A DNA stretch of 35,658 nt, from NCBI GenBank assembly GCA_039679375.1, contig JBDKVA010000205.1:1-35658 (forward strand). Reading direction: 5' to 3'. Below, one piece after another: positions 17,987-25,770 of the stretch. Numbering within the stretch: the first letter of the stretch is position 1; each line of letters opens with the position of its first letter. The translations under genes were made by a program, and so were the position numbers. The notes beneath the pieces are model-generated. The model was not told the origin of the DNA. It searched no databases and saw nothing but the letters and a program-made list of their open reading frames with translations. Origin of the DNA: JBDKVA01 sp039679375. Lineage in GTDB: Bacteria; Bacillota; Clostridia; Acetivibrionales; DTU013.

Positions 17987-19048
17987 ATGTCTATATTAAA
18001 AAATGGTAAAGTCAGTTTTGGTGTAATAGGATGCAGACTTGGGCGGGAGCATATAGAAAGTGCTTTAATGAATCCGGCTATGGAGCTTAAAGCCATATGC
18101 GATATTGATAAACAGAGAATTGAAAGTCTGGCTAAAATCCACGGAATTGATGAAAAAAATTGTTATACCGATTATAAGCAATTGATTGAGAGAGATGATA
18201 TTGATGCTGTTGTTGTTGCAACACCAGATATGCTTCATGAAGAACAAGCTGTTGCCGCAATGAAAGCAGGAAAACACGTATTATGTGAAAAGCCCATGGC
18301 GCTTTCAATGGATGAATGCAAAAGAATGATTCAAGCTTCCAAAGATACCGGAAAGAAGCTTATGATCGGACAGGTCGTCAGATATACTCCTGGAGCTGTG
18401 CTCGCAAAAAAGCTTATTGACGATGGAGAAATCGGAGAGCTGTTTTATGTTGAATCCGAATATGCGCATGACTATTTAAAAGCAAGAGGGGCAGGAGACT
18501 GGAGAGTAGACCCCAGACGTCATCCTTTTATAGGCGGTGGATGCCATGCAGTAGATCTGCTGAGATGGATTGCCGGCAATCCATATGAAGTATTTGCATA
18601 TGCCAATCATAAGGTACTTGAATCATGGCCGGTAGATGATTGCACGGTATCAATAATGAAATTTCCTAATAATGTTATTGGAAAAGTGTTTGTTTCTATC
18701 GGATGTAAAAGGAGATATACAATGAGGTCGGTTTTTTACGGAAACAAGGGTACGATCATTCTGGATACTCTTTTACCTTATATAACAATATTCAGGAATA
18801 CTCTTCCCGATCCGATATATGGAAACGTTCCACAGACGGCGCAAACAATTCCGGTACAGCTTGATGTTCCGGTTATAACCCATAACATATCAGCAGAAAT
18901 GGAAGAGTTCGCCGATATACTGCTAAATGGCAAGGAAGTACTTACTGACGGCATACAGGGAGCTTCAACCGTTTCTGCCTGCATTGCTGTTGTTCAATCG
19001 GCAAATACCGGAGAGAAGGCATTCCCGATATATGATTTCAGTAAATGA
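17987..19048 (+). CDS. Gfo/Idh/MocA-family oxidoreductase
   Basis: A 353-residue NAD(P)-dependent sugar or inositol dehydrogenase-like protein. The N-terminal Rossmann domain (FGVIGCRLGREH, ~11-22, a variant dinucleotide loop) is followed by the conserved EKP motif in VLCEKPMALSMDE (~102). The C-terminal alpha/beta domain carries GGGCHAVDLLRW (~183-195), where the His is the usual catalytic or binding residue. Such enzymes oxidise a hydroxyl of a cyclic sugar to a ketone. With a DegT-type aminotransferase downstream, the pair resembles the dehydrogenase-transaminase couples of amino-sugar pathways. The ribosome binding site is weak. A perfect inverted repeat follows the stop codon. Confidence 0.88.
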   Translation: MSILKNGKVSFGVIGCRLGREHIESALMNPAMELKAICDIDKQRIESLAKIHGIDEKNCYTDYKQLIERDDIDAVVVATPDMLHEEQAVAAMKAGKHVLCEKPMALSMDECKRMIQASKDTGKKLMIGQVVRYTPGAVLAKKLIDDGEIGELFYVESEYAHDYLKARGAGDWRVDPRRHPFIGGGCHAVDLLRWIAGNPYEVFAYANHKVLESWPVDDCTVSIMKFPNNVIGKVFVSIGCKRRYTMRSVFYGNKGTIILDTLLPYITIFRNTLPDPIYGNVPQTAQTIPVQLDVPVITHNISAEMEEFADILLNGKEVLTDGIQGASTVSACIAVVQSANTGEKAFPIYDFSK

Positions 19049-19051
19049 AAG

Positions 19052-19074
19052 TCATTATGTCCAGGACATAATGA
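19052..19074. repeat. Perfect 11-base inverted repeat TCATTATGTCC-A-GGACATAATGA
   Basis: This 23-base palindrome lies 4 bases after the oxidoreductase stop codon and 53 before the next gene. As RNA it would form a 7-base stem with the loop TCCAGGA. As DNA it is symmetrical enough to be a repressor site. No T-tract follows, so a simple terminator is less likely. Confidence 0.55.
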
Positions 19075-19126
19075 GTTCATTATAGATTACAAAACAAAAA
19101 AATGAGTATAGGAGAATGACAATAAT

Positions 19127-20302
19127 ATGAATAAAGAAAAAGGTGCAAGAAGTGATATGACTTCAAAAGAAAGGATAATTGCTGCTTTTAAAAGAGAGGA
19201 AACGGATTATGTTCCATGTGTCCCTTTTGTAAGCCCGTTGACAGAAGTTCAAAGGCGTGGCCTGCCCTATACCTATCCTTTCGGATCATCACAGTCGGAA
19301 GCTGTAACCTACATGCAGGAAAATTTTCATACTGATATGATTGTACAGATACACCTTGATAGGCAGTTAGAAGAATCTGTTTCATCAAAGATATGGTATG
19401 AAGATGGAATTTTGCACAAAAGTTGGGATACACCCTCAGGGACAATCCATTCAGCGATAAGGTATACCGAAAAATGGCCATATGGCTATGATATAGGCCT
19501 TGGCCATGATTTTGAAGCGCATAATGTCGAACCATGGCTAAAAACCTCTCGTGATGTTGAATGTATCAAGCACTTAATCCAACCCGTAAGTAAGAAGGAG
19601 GATTTGGATGCTTTTAGGTTTAAGCTCATGGAATGTAAGAATCTTGCCGACAAGTACGATCTGCCTATAATGACTGAGGTGGGTGTCGGCATCACAAAAG
19701 CACTTCAGCTGTTCGGACCTGAAGTAATGTGTATAAAAGCAATTGAAGAACCCGAGCTTATCGAGCAGTTTTTGGAAATTGAACATAAAGCTAACATGCG
19801 TAAAATTGAGCTTGCCGCTGATTTAGGTATAGATATTTTAAGAAGAAATGGTTTTTATGAATCCTGTGATTTTTTAAGCCCTAAAATGTTAGAACATTTT
19901 TTAAAAGATTATTTGATTAGTGAAGCAAGGATGGCTCATGAGGTTTCAAAAGTCTCAGTGTATACTTTGAATACCGGAATCATGCCTATGCTGGATTACA
20001 TTGCGGAGCTTGAGTTTGATGGCATTATTAATGTCGATATGGTATTCGACAACATGAACCTTGGCATGTTAAAAGATCGTGTATGCGACAAAAAAAGCAT
20101 CCTTATCGGGCCAAGCAGTCCATACCATATGTGCAGCAACAATCCGGATGATGTCAGAGATGCCGTAAGAAAGGTTTTTGAGGTATTTGGCAATAAAGGG
20201 TTATTGCTGGGCAGCTGTGCCTCCATGCAGCCGTATATGCCATGGGAAAATATGCTTGCCATGGTTGACGAGTGGAAGAAACACAGATATGGAAAGAATT
20301 AG
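19127..20302 (+). CDS. URO-D-fold protein 2 (paralogue of the 14645 gene)
   Basis: A 391-residue URO-D superfamily protein alignable end to end with the gene at 14645: TSKERIIAAFKREETDYVP at the N-terminus, GIDILRRNGFYESCDFLSPKM in the middle, YMPWENMLAMVDEW at the end. The zinc-type motif is lost further: the position that is His289-Thr-Gly in the paralogue is Asn282-Thr-Gly here, while the distal Cys364 (GSCASM) is kept. The two may form a heterodimer or handle two related substrates (inferred). The start follows an AGGAGA site with a long spacer. An internal ATG at residue 11 (MTSKERI) is an alternative start. Confidence 0.82.
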   Translation: MNKEKGARSDMTSKERIIAAFKREETDYVPCVPFVSPLTEVQRRGLPYTYPFGSSQSEAVTYMQENFHTDMIVQIHLDRQLEESVSSKIWYEDGILHKSWDTPSGTIHSAIRYTEKWPYGYDIGLGHDFEAHNVEPWLKTSRDVECIKHLIQPVSKKEDLDAFRFKLMECKNLADKYDLPIMTEVGVGITKALQLFGPEVMCIKAIEEPELIEQFLEIEHKANMRKIELAADLGIDILRRNGFYESCDFLSPKMLEHFLKDYLISEARMAHEVSKVSVYTLNTGIMPMLDYIAELEFDGIINVDMVFDNMNLGMLKDRVCDKKSILIGPSSPYHMCSNNPDDVRDAVRKVFEVFGNKGLLLGSCASMQPYMPWENMLAMVDEWKKHRYGKN

Positions 20303-20401
20303 TACATACTCAGATATGAAAGGATTTGGTACATATGAATAGCATGGCACATGCCTCTAAAGATGGGATAGAGCAAATAAAGCGATAAAGGGGTGCTGGA
20401 T

Positions 20402-21670
20402 ATGCAAAAAGAAAAGGTGATGAGTGATGCGGCGACAAAGGAAATAAGCTTCCCTATGTGGCCTCAATTCGCAGAGGAAACCTTCAATGATGTTTTGGAG
20501 CCTTTGAGAAATGGCAAGGTAAATTATTGGACAGGATCGAAGGGAATGGAATTTGAAAAGAAATGGGCGGAATGGAACGGAGCTGTAATGGCCATCTCTA
20601 CTACCAATGGAACAGCAGCTTTGCATGTTGCAATCAGCAGCCTGGGTATCGGACCTGGGGATGAAGTTATTGTAACGTCATATTCCTTTATTGCATCCTC
20701 CTTTGCGATTGTGCAGGCAGGGGCAATACCGGTATTCGCAGATGTGACGGAAGACCATACCATTGACCCTAAAAGCATTGAGAAAAAGATTACGCCAAGG
20801 ACAAAAGGAATCGTCGTAGTTCATTTGTACGGAGTTGTCGCTGATATGGGAGCCATTCTCGAAATTGCCAGAAAGCATAATCTTAAGGTCATTGAAGACT
20901 GCGCTCAATGTTTCGGAGGTGAATACAAAGGCGTAAAGGCAGGGGTTATCGGAGATGTGGGTTGTTTCAGTTTTTGCTAGAGCAAACACTTTACAACCGG
21001 CGGAGAAGGTGGAATGGTAGTCACCAATGATGAAGACCTTGGCTGGGAATGCCGTTCTTTCAGGGATCACGGTTATGATGTAAGAGCCAGAATGAACCTT
21101 CTTGCACTGGAAGAAAAGCTTCCCTATATACATAATCGCATCGGTTTTAATTACAGGTTAACGGAATTGCAGTCCATCATAGGTATCAATGAGCTTAAGA
21201 GGTTTGACAGCTGGAATCTGGCGAGGCGTAAAAAGTATGCCAGATTGTATGATGGAGGTTTCGCTGGGCTTGATGGCGTAAAGAAGCTTCCTGTCAATAC
21301 GGAAGAAAGGAAGAATGCCTATTGGTGGTACCCTATTCTGATAGATCCGAACAAACTGGATATAAAGGCAGATAAATTTGTTAAGGCTTTAACGGCAGAA
21401 GGAATTCCATGTTACGGAATCCAATGGCCGGAAGCCTATGAAGAAAAAGCTTACAAGGATCTGAATGGCTTCGGAACGGCAAAGTTCCCGTTCAGATCGG
21501 CAGAATATACAAATCCTGAGTCTGTAAATTATGACAATACAGTATGTCCAACTGCGAAGCGGCTGCGTGATGAAACAGTAAGTTTGTTCCTGCATCCATC
21601 ATGGGAAGAATGCCATATCCAAAGATGCATTGAAGGCTTTAAAAAGGTAATGAAATCGCATTTAGAATAG
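20402..21670 (+). pseudogene. DegT/DnrJ/EryC1-type aminotransferase, interrupted by in-frame TAG
   Basis: Two open segments in the same frame together make one ~422-residue PLP aminotransferase of the DegT/DnrJ/EryC1/StrS family. The first carries the cofactor region (TTNGTAALHVAI, then VIEDCAQCFGGEYKG); the second continues SKHFTTGGEGGMV. The only break is TAG at 20978-20980, directly before Ser-Lys, where that Lys is the expected PLP lysine. Relatives commonly have Gln there, so a single C-to-T change (CAG to TAG) explains it. Everything after the stop is intact, so the lesion is recent, a sequence error, or recoded. The ATG at 20402 fits AAAGGGG upstream. The enzyme would transfer an amino group to a ketosugar such as the oxidoreductase's product. 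As written the gene cannot make a full protein without read-through. Confidence 0.85.
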
Positions 21671-21702
21671 TACGTTCCAGAATCATAGTTAACGTGCCAG
21701 AT

Positions 21703-21746
21703 GACTCAATGAGTTTGTTGTTCATATTCTGCAAATTCATTGAGTC
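21703..21746 (+). terminator. Long-loop hairpin after the aminotransferase
   Basis: GACTCAATGA (21703-21712) pairs perfectly with TCATTGAGTC (21737-21746) around a 24-base loop, followed by U-rich TTACTTTCCTTAT. It lies 32 bases after the stop codon and could end the operon. It also overlaps the end of the AraC remnant. Confidence 0.4.
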
Positions 21747-22031
21747 TTACTTTCCTTATATTGAATAACAAAGCATAAAAGCATGCAATTATTGAAGGTA
21801 AACTGCCTTTTGATCTCATCCAGAGGAGAATAGTTGCCTTTGAGACTGGACTGGTAGAAAAATGTCTGCAGCATGGAATTTTTTGATTCATTATCTTCAA
21901 CAATTATTTGAATGCTGTCGCCGTTGCCTCGCATATATTCAGTTTGATTCTTTCGGTTTATCTGGTTAAAATATTCAATGATCCGGTTAAGTAAATCGCC
22001 GATATCGTAAGGAATTCCACTAATAATAACG
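21706..22031 (-). pseudogene. Remnant of a second membrane AraC-type regulator
   Basis: On the minus strand the frame from ~22031 down to a TGA at 21737 encodes a stretch clearly homologous to the middle of the regulator at 3125-5359. DSIQIIVEDNESKNSMLQ, then QSSLKGNYSPLDEIKRQF and LLCFVIQY match DSIQLIVKDSEAKSSMLE, SRLKGSYSPLSEMKKQF and LLCFVIHF there. Near 21750 the similarity shifts to another frame (NEFAEYEQ against NEFLEE) and ends at a stop near 21706. The N-terminal membrane and sensor half and the C-terminal DNA-binding domain are absent. It is a decayed internal fragment, not a working gene. Confidence 0.85.
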
Positions 22032-22238
22032 CTTCAGCCAAAGCCTTCGGCCTCAAAAAAATACGCGACGGCAGTGAAATTGAATATGTTGAATTGATTC
22101 GCAGCGTCTTGTATCTGCATGTGCCGTAAACCTGTATATCGGGCGTACTTCAGGTGATGTAGAGCGGAAAATAAATATAGAAATCTGCAATAACACTGCA
22201 TACTGTATGGACCGGTATATTATATGACCAAATCCCTG
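22032..22238. other. Gene-free stretch with a short orphan reading frame
   Basis: Between the AraC remnant and the kinase promoter I see no intact gene. On the plus strand a frame open from about 21988 ends at a TAA near 22130 and encodes a plausible-looking C-terminal tail (FGLKKIRDGSEIEYVELIR and on), but it has no start codon or binding site and overlaps the remnant. It may be another decayed piece. I do not recognise it. Confidence 0.4.
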
Positions 22239-22268
22239 TTATCATATGACATATTTGTATGTTATAAT
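22221..22268 (+). promoter_or_regulatory. Promoter and putative response-regulator sites of the kinase operon
   Basis: The -10 box TATAAT is at 22263-22268. The -35 position is occupied by TTATCATATGAC (22239-22250) instead of a TTGACA box. A second heptamer ATATGAC occurs at 22222-22228, 22 bases upstream of the one at 22244-22250. The same 12-mer lies at the -35 of the transporter gene at 25771. This layout fits a promoter switched on by an activator, most simply the NarL-type regulator of this operon. Confidence 0.6.
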
Positions 22269-22272
22269 TGAA

Positions 22273-22340
22273 AAAAAGCCGCACTTTTACAGTGAAACGG
22301 CTTTCCCCTCAAGCCGCGGGATCTGAACCCGCAGGGAAAA
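22273..22340 (+). promoter_or_regulatory. Structured 5' leader of the kinase operon
   Basis: Shortly after the expected start point, AAAGCCG pairs with CGGCTTT, with CACT/AGTG pairing inside. GCGGG then pairs with CCCGC a little downstream (near 22316-22334). The kinase ribosome binding site AAAGGAA follows. Two hairpins at the very 5' end may protect the transcript. No known riboswitch is recognised. Confidence 0.4.
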
Positions 22341-22355
22341 TAAAGGAAATGGCAG

Positions 22356-23576
22356 ATGGATGGAAAAACCAGACGGTTATTCGATATCTTAATATTTACA
22401 TCGATCATTGTTATAACAATTATAACAGTCATATCCAATTACACTCATTTTGTACTCATTATAATATATTCAATACTTTTTATTGCTTCTTTTGTTTCAA
22501 GGCATCTGCTTTTTGGTAAAAAGTACGGATTGGCGGGTAAGCTCACTTTCCTGACGGATATTATACTGATTTATTTAATAACATCACAGGATTTGACAAA
22601 AGTATGGGAAGTATATTTTTTTGTTGAAATAATTGACGCAGTAACGCTCTGCCCGTTCTTATTCGGGATTTTTTACGTTGTCCTGAACTATAGTTCATAT
22701 ATATTGATAAAATATATCCGGTATATAAAATATAATTATTTCGAATGGAAGTATTTTTCCCAATTTTTATACGACAACCTCTTTATGTTTCTTTTTATTT
22801 TTGTCTTCACATTTATAGTAAATCAGCAAATCCTGCAAAAAAAGCTTCTTTCCGAGGCAATGAAGGAACTTAAAATAAAAACTGACCAGCTGGAAATCAG
22901 CAATAAAAAGCTGAAGGAAACCATGGAAACTCTTGAAGCGATGACGGTGCTCAAGGAGAGGAACAGGATTGCGCGCGAGATTCACGATACGGTAGGGCAT
23001 ACCCTTACTACTGTTCTGGTGGAAATGGAGGCCGGAAAACGGCTGATGAAAAGAAAGCAGGAGCTGGCGGCGGAAAAGATCGAACTGGCGCAGGATCAGG
23101 TCAGAAAAGGTCTTAACGCCATACGCTGCTCCGTAAGGGCGTTGCAGGACGGCAGCGAGCTGCTGCCATCCCAGGATGCGATAAACCTTTTAATAGCCGA
23201 TACCGAAAAACATGCATCCGTATCTGTGAAGAAAGACATATCACTATTGCCCGAGCTTGCCGGCGACCAGTGGAAAATAATTTACAGCGCCCTGCAGGAG
23301 GGGCTTACCAACGGCATCAGGCACGGAAGGTGCAGCGGATTTTATTTCAGGCTTGAATGTGCGGAAGACACAATATTCTTTTTACTTGAGGATAACGGCG
23401 TGGGATGCGGGGAGATAAGCCTGGGCTTTGGCTTAACCAGCATGAAGGAGAGAGCGGAAAATTCGGGCGGGAAATTCGTGGTTCATTCCGCTCCGGGGAG
23501 GGGCTGCCGTATTGAGCTGCAGCTGCCGGTATGTAAAAAGGAGGCTGAAGTAAGTGATACGCGTATTATTGGCTGA
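22356..23576 (+). CDS. Sensor histidine kinase, DesK/LiaS-like (HisKA_3)
   Basis: A 406-residue membrane kinase. The first ~150 residues are very hydrophobic, with four to five membrane helices and only short loops, so it probably senses a membrane-bound or membrane-state signal. A coiled coil (~155-195) leads to the HisKA_3 dimerisation box ERNRIAREIHDTVGH with phospho-acceptor His210. The C-terminal HATPase domain shows the N-box region (LQEGLTNGIRHG, ~315) and G1/G2 boxes (EDNGVGCG and GFGLTSMKERAE). AAAGGAA precedes the ATG. The 3' end overlaps the response-regulator start by 23 bases, so the two are translationally coupled partners. Confidence 0.93.
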   Translation: MDGKTRRLFDILIFTSIIVITIITVISNYTHFVLIIIYSILFIASFVSRHLLFGKKYGLAGKLTFLTDIILIYLITSQDLTKVWEVYFFVEIIDAVTLCPFLFGIFYVVLNYSSYILIKYIRYIKYNYFEWKYFSQFLYDNLFMFLFIFVFTFIVNQQILQKKLLSEAMKELKIKTDQLEISNKKLKETMETLEAMTVLKERNRIAREIHDTVGHTLTTVLVEMEAGKRLMKRKQELAAEKIELAQDQVRKGLNAIRCSVRALQDGSELLPSQDAINLLIADTEKHASVSVKKDISLLPELAGDQWKIIYSALQEGLTNGIRHGRCSGFYFRLECAEDTIFFLLEDNGVGCGEISLGFGLTSMKERAENSGGKFVVHSAPGRGCRIELQLPVCKKEAEVSDTRIIG

Positions 23577-24237
23577 CGATCAGGCTCTGATGGCTGACGG
23601 GCTGAAAACGATCATTGATCTTGAAGAGGATATGGAGGTCGTTGCAACGGCCGGCGACGGGAAAACAGCCTGCGAGCTTGCCCGCAGGCTCAGGCCGGAC
23701 ATAGCGCTGCTTGACATAAGAATGCCTGTAATGGACGGAGTGGAAAGCGCTCGAATGATAAAAAGGGATTGTCCCGAGATTATTGTAATAATGCTTACGA
23801 CTTTCAACGATGAGGAATACATTATACGCGCATTATCGTACGGCGCGAGCGGCTACCTGCTGAAAGACATCCAGGCGGACCTGCTCCTGAAAACCATAAG
23901 GAACAGCGCTTCGGGGAATCTTTTTATGATGGCGCCTGTGGCGGCAAAGCTGTCGTCAGGATTGTCTTCCATTTGTATGTCTTCGGGTCCGTCCTGTATG
24001 AAAACGCTCGATTTTTCGGACAGGGAAAAGGAGATAGCGGGCCTTATTGAAAAAGGGATGTCCAACAGGCAAATAGCATCCTCCCTGTATTTGTCGGAAG
24101 GTACCGTGAAAAATTATATTAGCGGGATATATGAGAAAATCGGTGTTAATGACAGGGGAAAAGCTGTCCTGGAGCTCAGGAAATATATGGAGCGTTATAA
24201 GGACGGCGATAAAGCATCATCGGAAGGGAATGATTAA
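23554..24237 (+). CDS. NarL/LuxR-type response regulator
   Basis: A 227-residue two-component regulator. The receiver domain (1-120) has Asp8-Asp9, the phospho-acceptor Asp54 (LLDIRMP), a conserved Thr at ~82 (IMLTTF) and Lys104 (GYLLKD). The C-terminal LuxR-type helix-turn-helix (~155-215: FSDREKEIAGLI, then MSNRQIASSLYLSEGTVKNY) binds DNA as a dimer. The start is GTG, with AAGGAGG inside the kinase gene 9 bases upstream. It is phosphorylated by the kinase encoded just before it. The likely targets are the ATATGAC repeats before the kinase gene and before the transporter at 25771 (inferred). Confidence 0.94.
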   Translation: MIRVLLADDQALMADGLKTIIDLEEDMEVVATAGDGKTACELARRLRPDIALLDIRMPVMDGVESARMIKRDCPEIIVIMLTTFNDEEYIIRALSYGASGYLLKDIQADLLLKTIRNSASGNLFMMAPVAAKLSSGLSSICMSSGPSCMKTLDFSDREKEIAGLIEKGMSNRQIASSLYLSEGTVKNYISGIYEKIGVNDRGKAVLELRKYMERYKDGDKASSEGND

Positions 24238-25633
24238 TATTATTAAAATAAGAAAAATTATATTACCTCTGGCAATGATATTAATATTGAATACATCCTG
24301 CTCGGATACCAGCAAGGTTGAAGTCATTCGGGACGTCGCTGAAGCAAGCATTGAACGGTATCCCGGCGTTATCTCTTCAGAGAGGATAAAGCTCGAGTCG
24401 TTCCCGGTTTATGACAAATACTCGTCGGAGCCGTTGGAGATTGATCTGAGGAACTGCGACATCACATTATTAAATCTTTTGGATAAGTTTGACGCTCTTT
24501 TAAGGGCGGATTTCGACACCCGGACAATTTGGCCTTATTCACTGCCGGAAGGCATCAACCCAAAAAAAATACTGGAAACCGGCAAATGTCCGGGACCCGG
24601 AATCAGGCAGATGCATAAAGAGGGCGTTAACGGTAAAGGCGTCGGTATAGCGGTGATTGCAAGCCCGCCTCTTGCGGAGCACAGCGAATATGCCGGGAGA
24701 ATCAAGCTGTACAGGGAAATAGGAGGCGAAGACGAAAATACCGTAATAATCAAACCGGATAAGGAAAAAGAAAGCGCGGGCGGAAATACCGTGATCATAA
24801 AATCGCCTGAGGAGGCGGACAGAACGGCGGGCAGCCATAATGCAGCCAACCCGGAGACTACGGCATCCGCAGAACCGCTTTCCGCGTCATATGAAGGCAC
24901 CGCCATTGCCTCAATCATTGCAGGCAGGACGACGGGCGTCGCTCCCGGGGCGGTTTTGTATTACTTTTCACCTGTGCTTGATATGTCCGGATCGGATAAT
25001 AGTGATGATAAATTATCGTGTATTATAAAAGCTCTTGAGGAGATTAGTGATTTAAATGATAAACTGCCTCCGGAAGACAAAATACGGGCCGTTGTGATAG
25101 AAAACTGTTTGTTGACCGGAAAATTCATGTCTGAGAATAGCGATAAGCTTCAATCAACCGTCACGCATATGCTGGACAGCGGCGTGCTGCTATTGCCGTC
25201 CGGGCTTGTATCAAGCGTTTCGAAAGCTTACAATGTGAAATGCCTTGGCAGAAGTCCCCTGTCGTCGCCTGATAAGCTTGAATCTTATGGAGCCGGATAT
25301 GAGTGGGAAATACAATTCCTGACGTACAATGATGATTTTGAAACGGTAAAAAACGGCTGTTTTCTCGTGCCGGGCGACTCCAGGACGACAGCGTCCCCAA
25401 CAGGCAATCAGGACTATGTGTTTAACAGAGCCGGCGGTGTTGATTTTGCTACCGCTTATCTGGCAGGCCTGTATGCGCTGGCATGCCAGGCGTATCCAGC
25501 CGTGACCCCGGACAGCTTTATAAAAGCGGCAATTAATACGGGCAGAGAAATTACAGTAGAAAAGTACGGACTTAAAAGGTCAATTAAATATGTGTTGGAT
25601 CCATTGCGGATCGTTGAGAATATCGGTGCTTAG
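24230..25633 (+). CDS. Subtilisin-fold lipoprotein lacking the catalytic triad (pseudo-protease)
   Basis: A 467-residue lipoprotein with signal IILPLAMILILNTSC. The chain follows the S8 subtilase order, but each catalytic position is changed. NGKGVGIAVIASPPL (~133-149) aligns with the Asp motif GKGVxIAVIDTG, with Ala144 for Asp. YEGTAIASIIAG (~221-232) aligns with HGTHVAGIIAG, with Glu222 for His. GVDFATAYLAG (403-413) aligns with GTSMATPHVAG, with Asp405 for Ser. The oxyanion Asn of the AAGN motif also seems replaced (LLPSGL). A charged, Thr/Ala-rich insert spans ~165-215. The protein should be unable to cleave and may bind peptide or act as an assembly or sensing partner. ATGATTAA overlaps the regulator's stop codon, indicating coupling; GGAAGGG lies very close to the ATG. 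Confidence 0.85.
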   Translation: MINIIKIRKIILPLAMILILNTSCSDTSKVEVIRDVAEASIERYPGVISSERIKLESFPVYDKYSSEPLEIDLRNCDITLLNLLDKFDALLRADFDTRTIWPYSLPEGINPKKILETGKCPGPGIRQMHKEGVNGKGVGIAVIASPPLAEHSEYAGRIKLYREIGGEDENTVIIKPDKEKESAGGNTVIIKSPEEADRTAGSHNAANPETTASAEPLSASYEGTAIASIIAGRTTGVAPGAVLYYFSPVLDMSGSDNSDDKLSCIIKALEEISDLNDKLPPEDKIRAVVIENCLLTGKFMSENSDKLQSTVTHMLDSGVLLLPSGLVSSVSKAYNVKCLGRSPLSSPDKLESYGAGYEWEIQFLTYNDDFETVKNGCFLVPGDSRTTASPTGNQDYVFNRAGGVDFATAYLAGLYALACQAYPAVTPDSFIKAAINTGREITVEKYGLKRSIKYVLDPLRIVENIGA

Positions 25634-25661
25634 GAATCGTTAAAATATAACTTCCTGTTTT

Positions 25662-25718
25662 AATATGACTTTTATTATGCCTTTGGTAACTTATCATATG
25701 ACTTGAAAAATGTATAAA
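25662..25718 (+). promoter_or_regulatory. Promoter and ATATGAC repeats of the second transport operon
   Basis: TATAAA at 25713-25718 is the likely -10 box. TTATCATATGAC at 25691-25702 occupies the -35 position, identical to the 12-mer before the kinase gene. A further ATATGAC (25663-25669) lies 33 bases upstream, against 22 bases in the kinase promoter; both are whole numbers of ~11-base helical turns. Confidence 0.6.
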
Positions 25719-25770
25719 ATTAACGATGACGGTGGGTACTGCTGCGTTATTATTTCATGGGAGGTATATT

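Noticed and set aside
20336..20389. A 17-codon frame ahead of the aminotransferase gene.
   Set aside because: The spacing to the upstream purine stretch is poor and the product resembles nothing; it is probably leader sequence.
22268..22519. A TTG-started 83-codon frame overlapping the kinase start.
   Set aside because: It begins within the promoter -10 region and overlaps the kinase in another frame; the kinase frame has clear domains.
25636..25700. Possible terminator after the pseudo-subtilase gene.
   Set aside because: The stretch is AT-rich but no stable stem followed by Ts could be found; it is better explained as promoter DNA.
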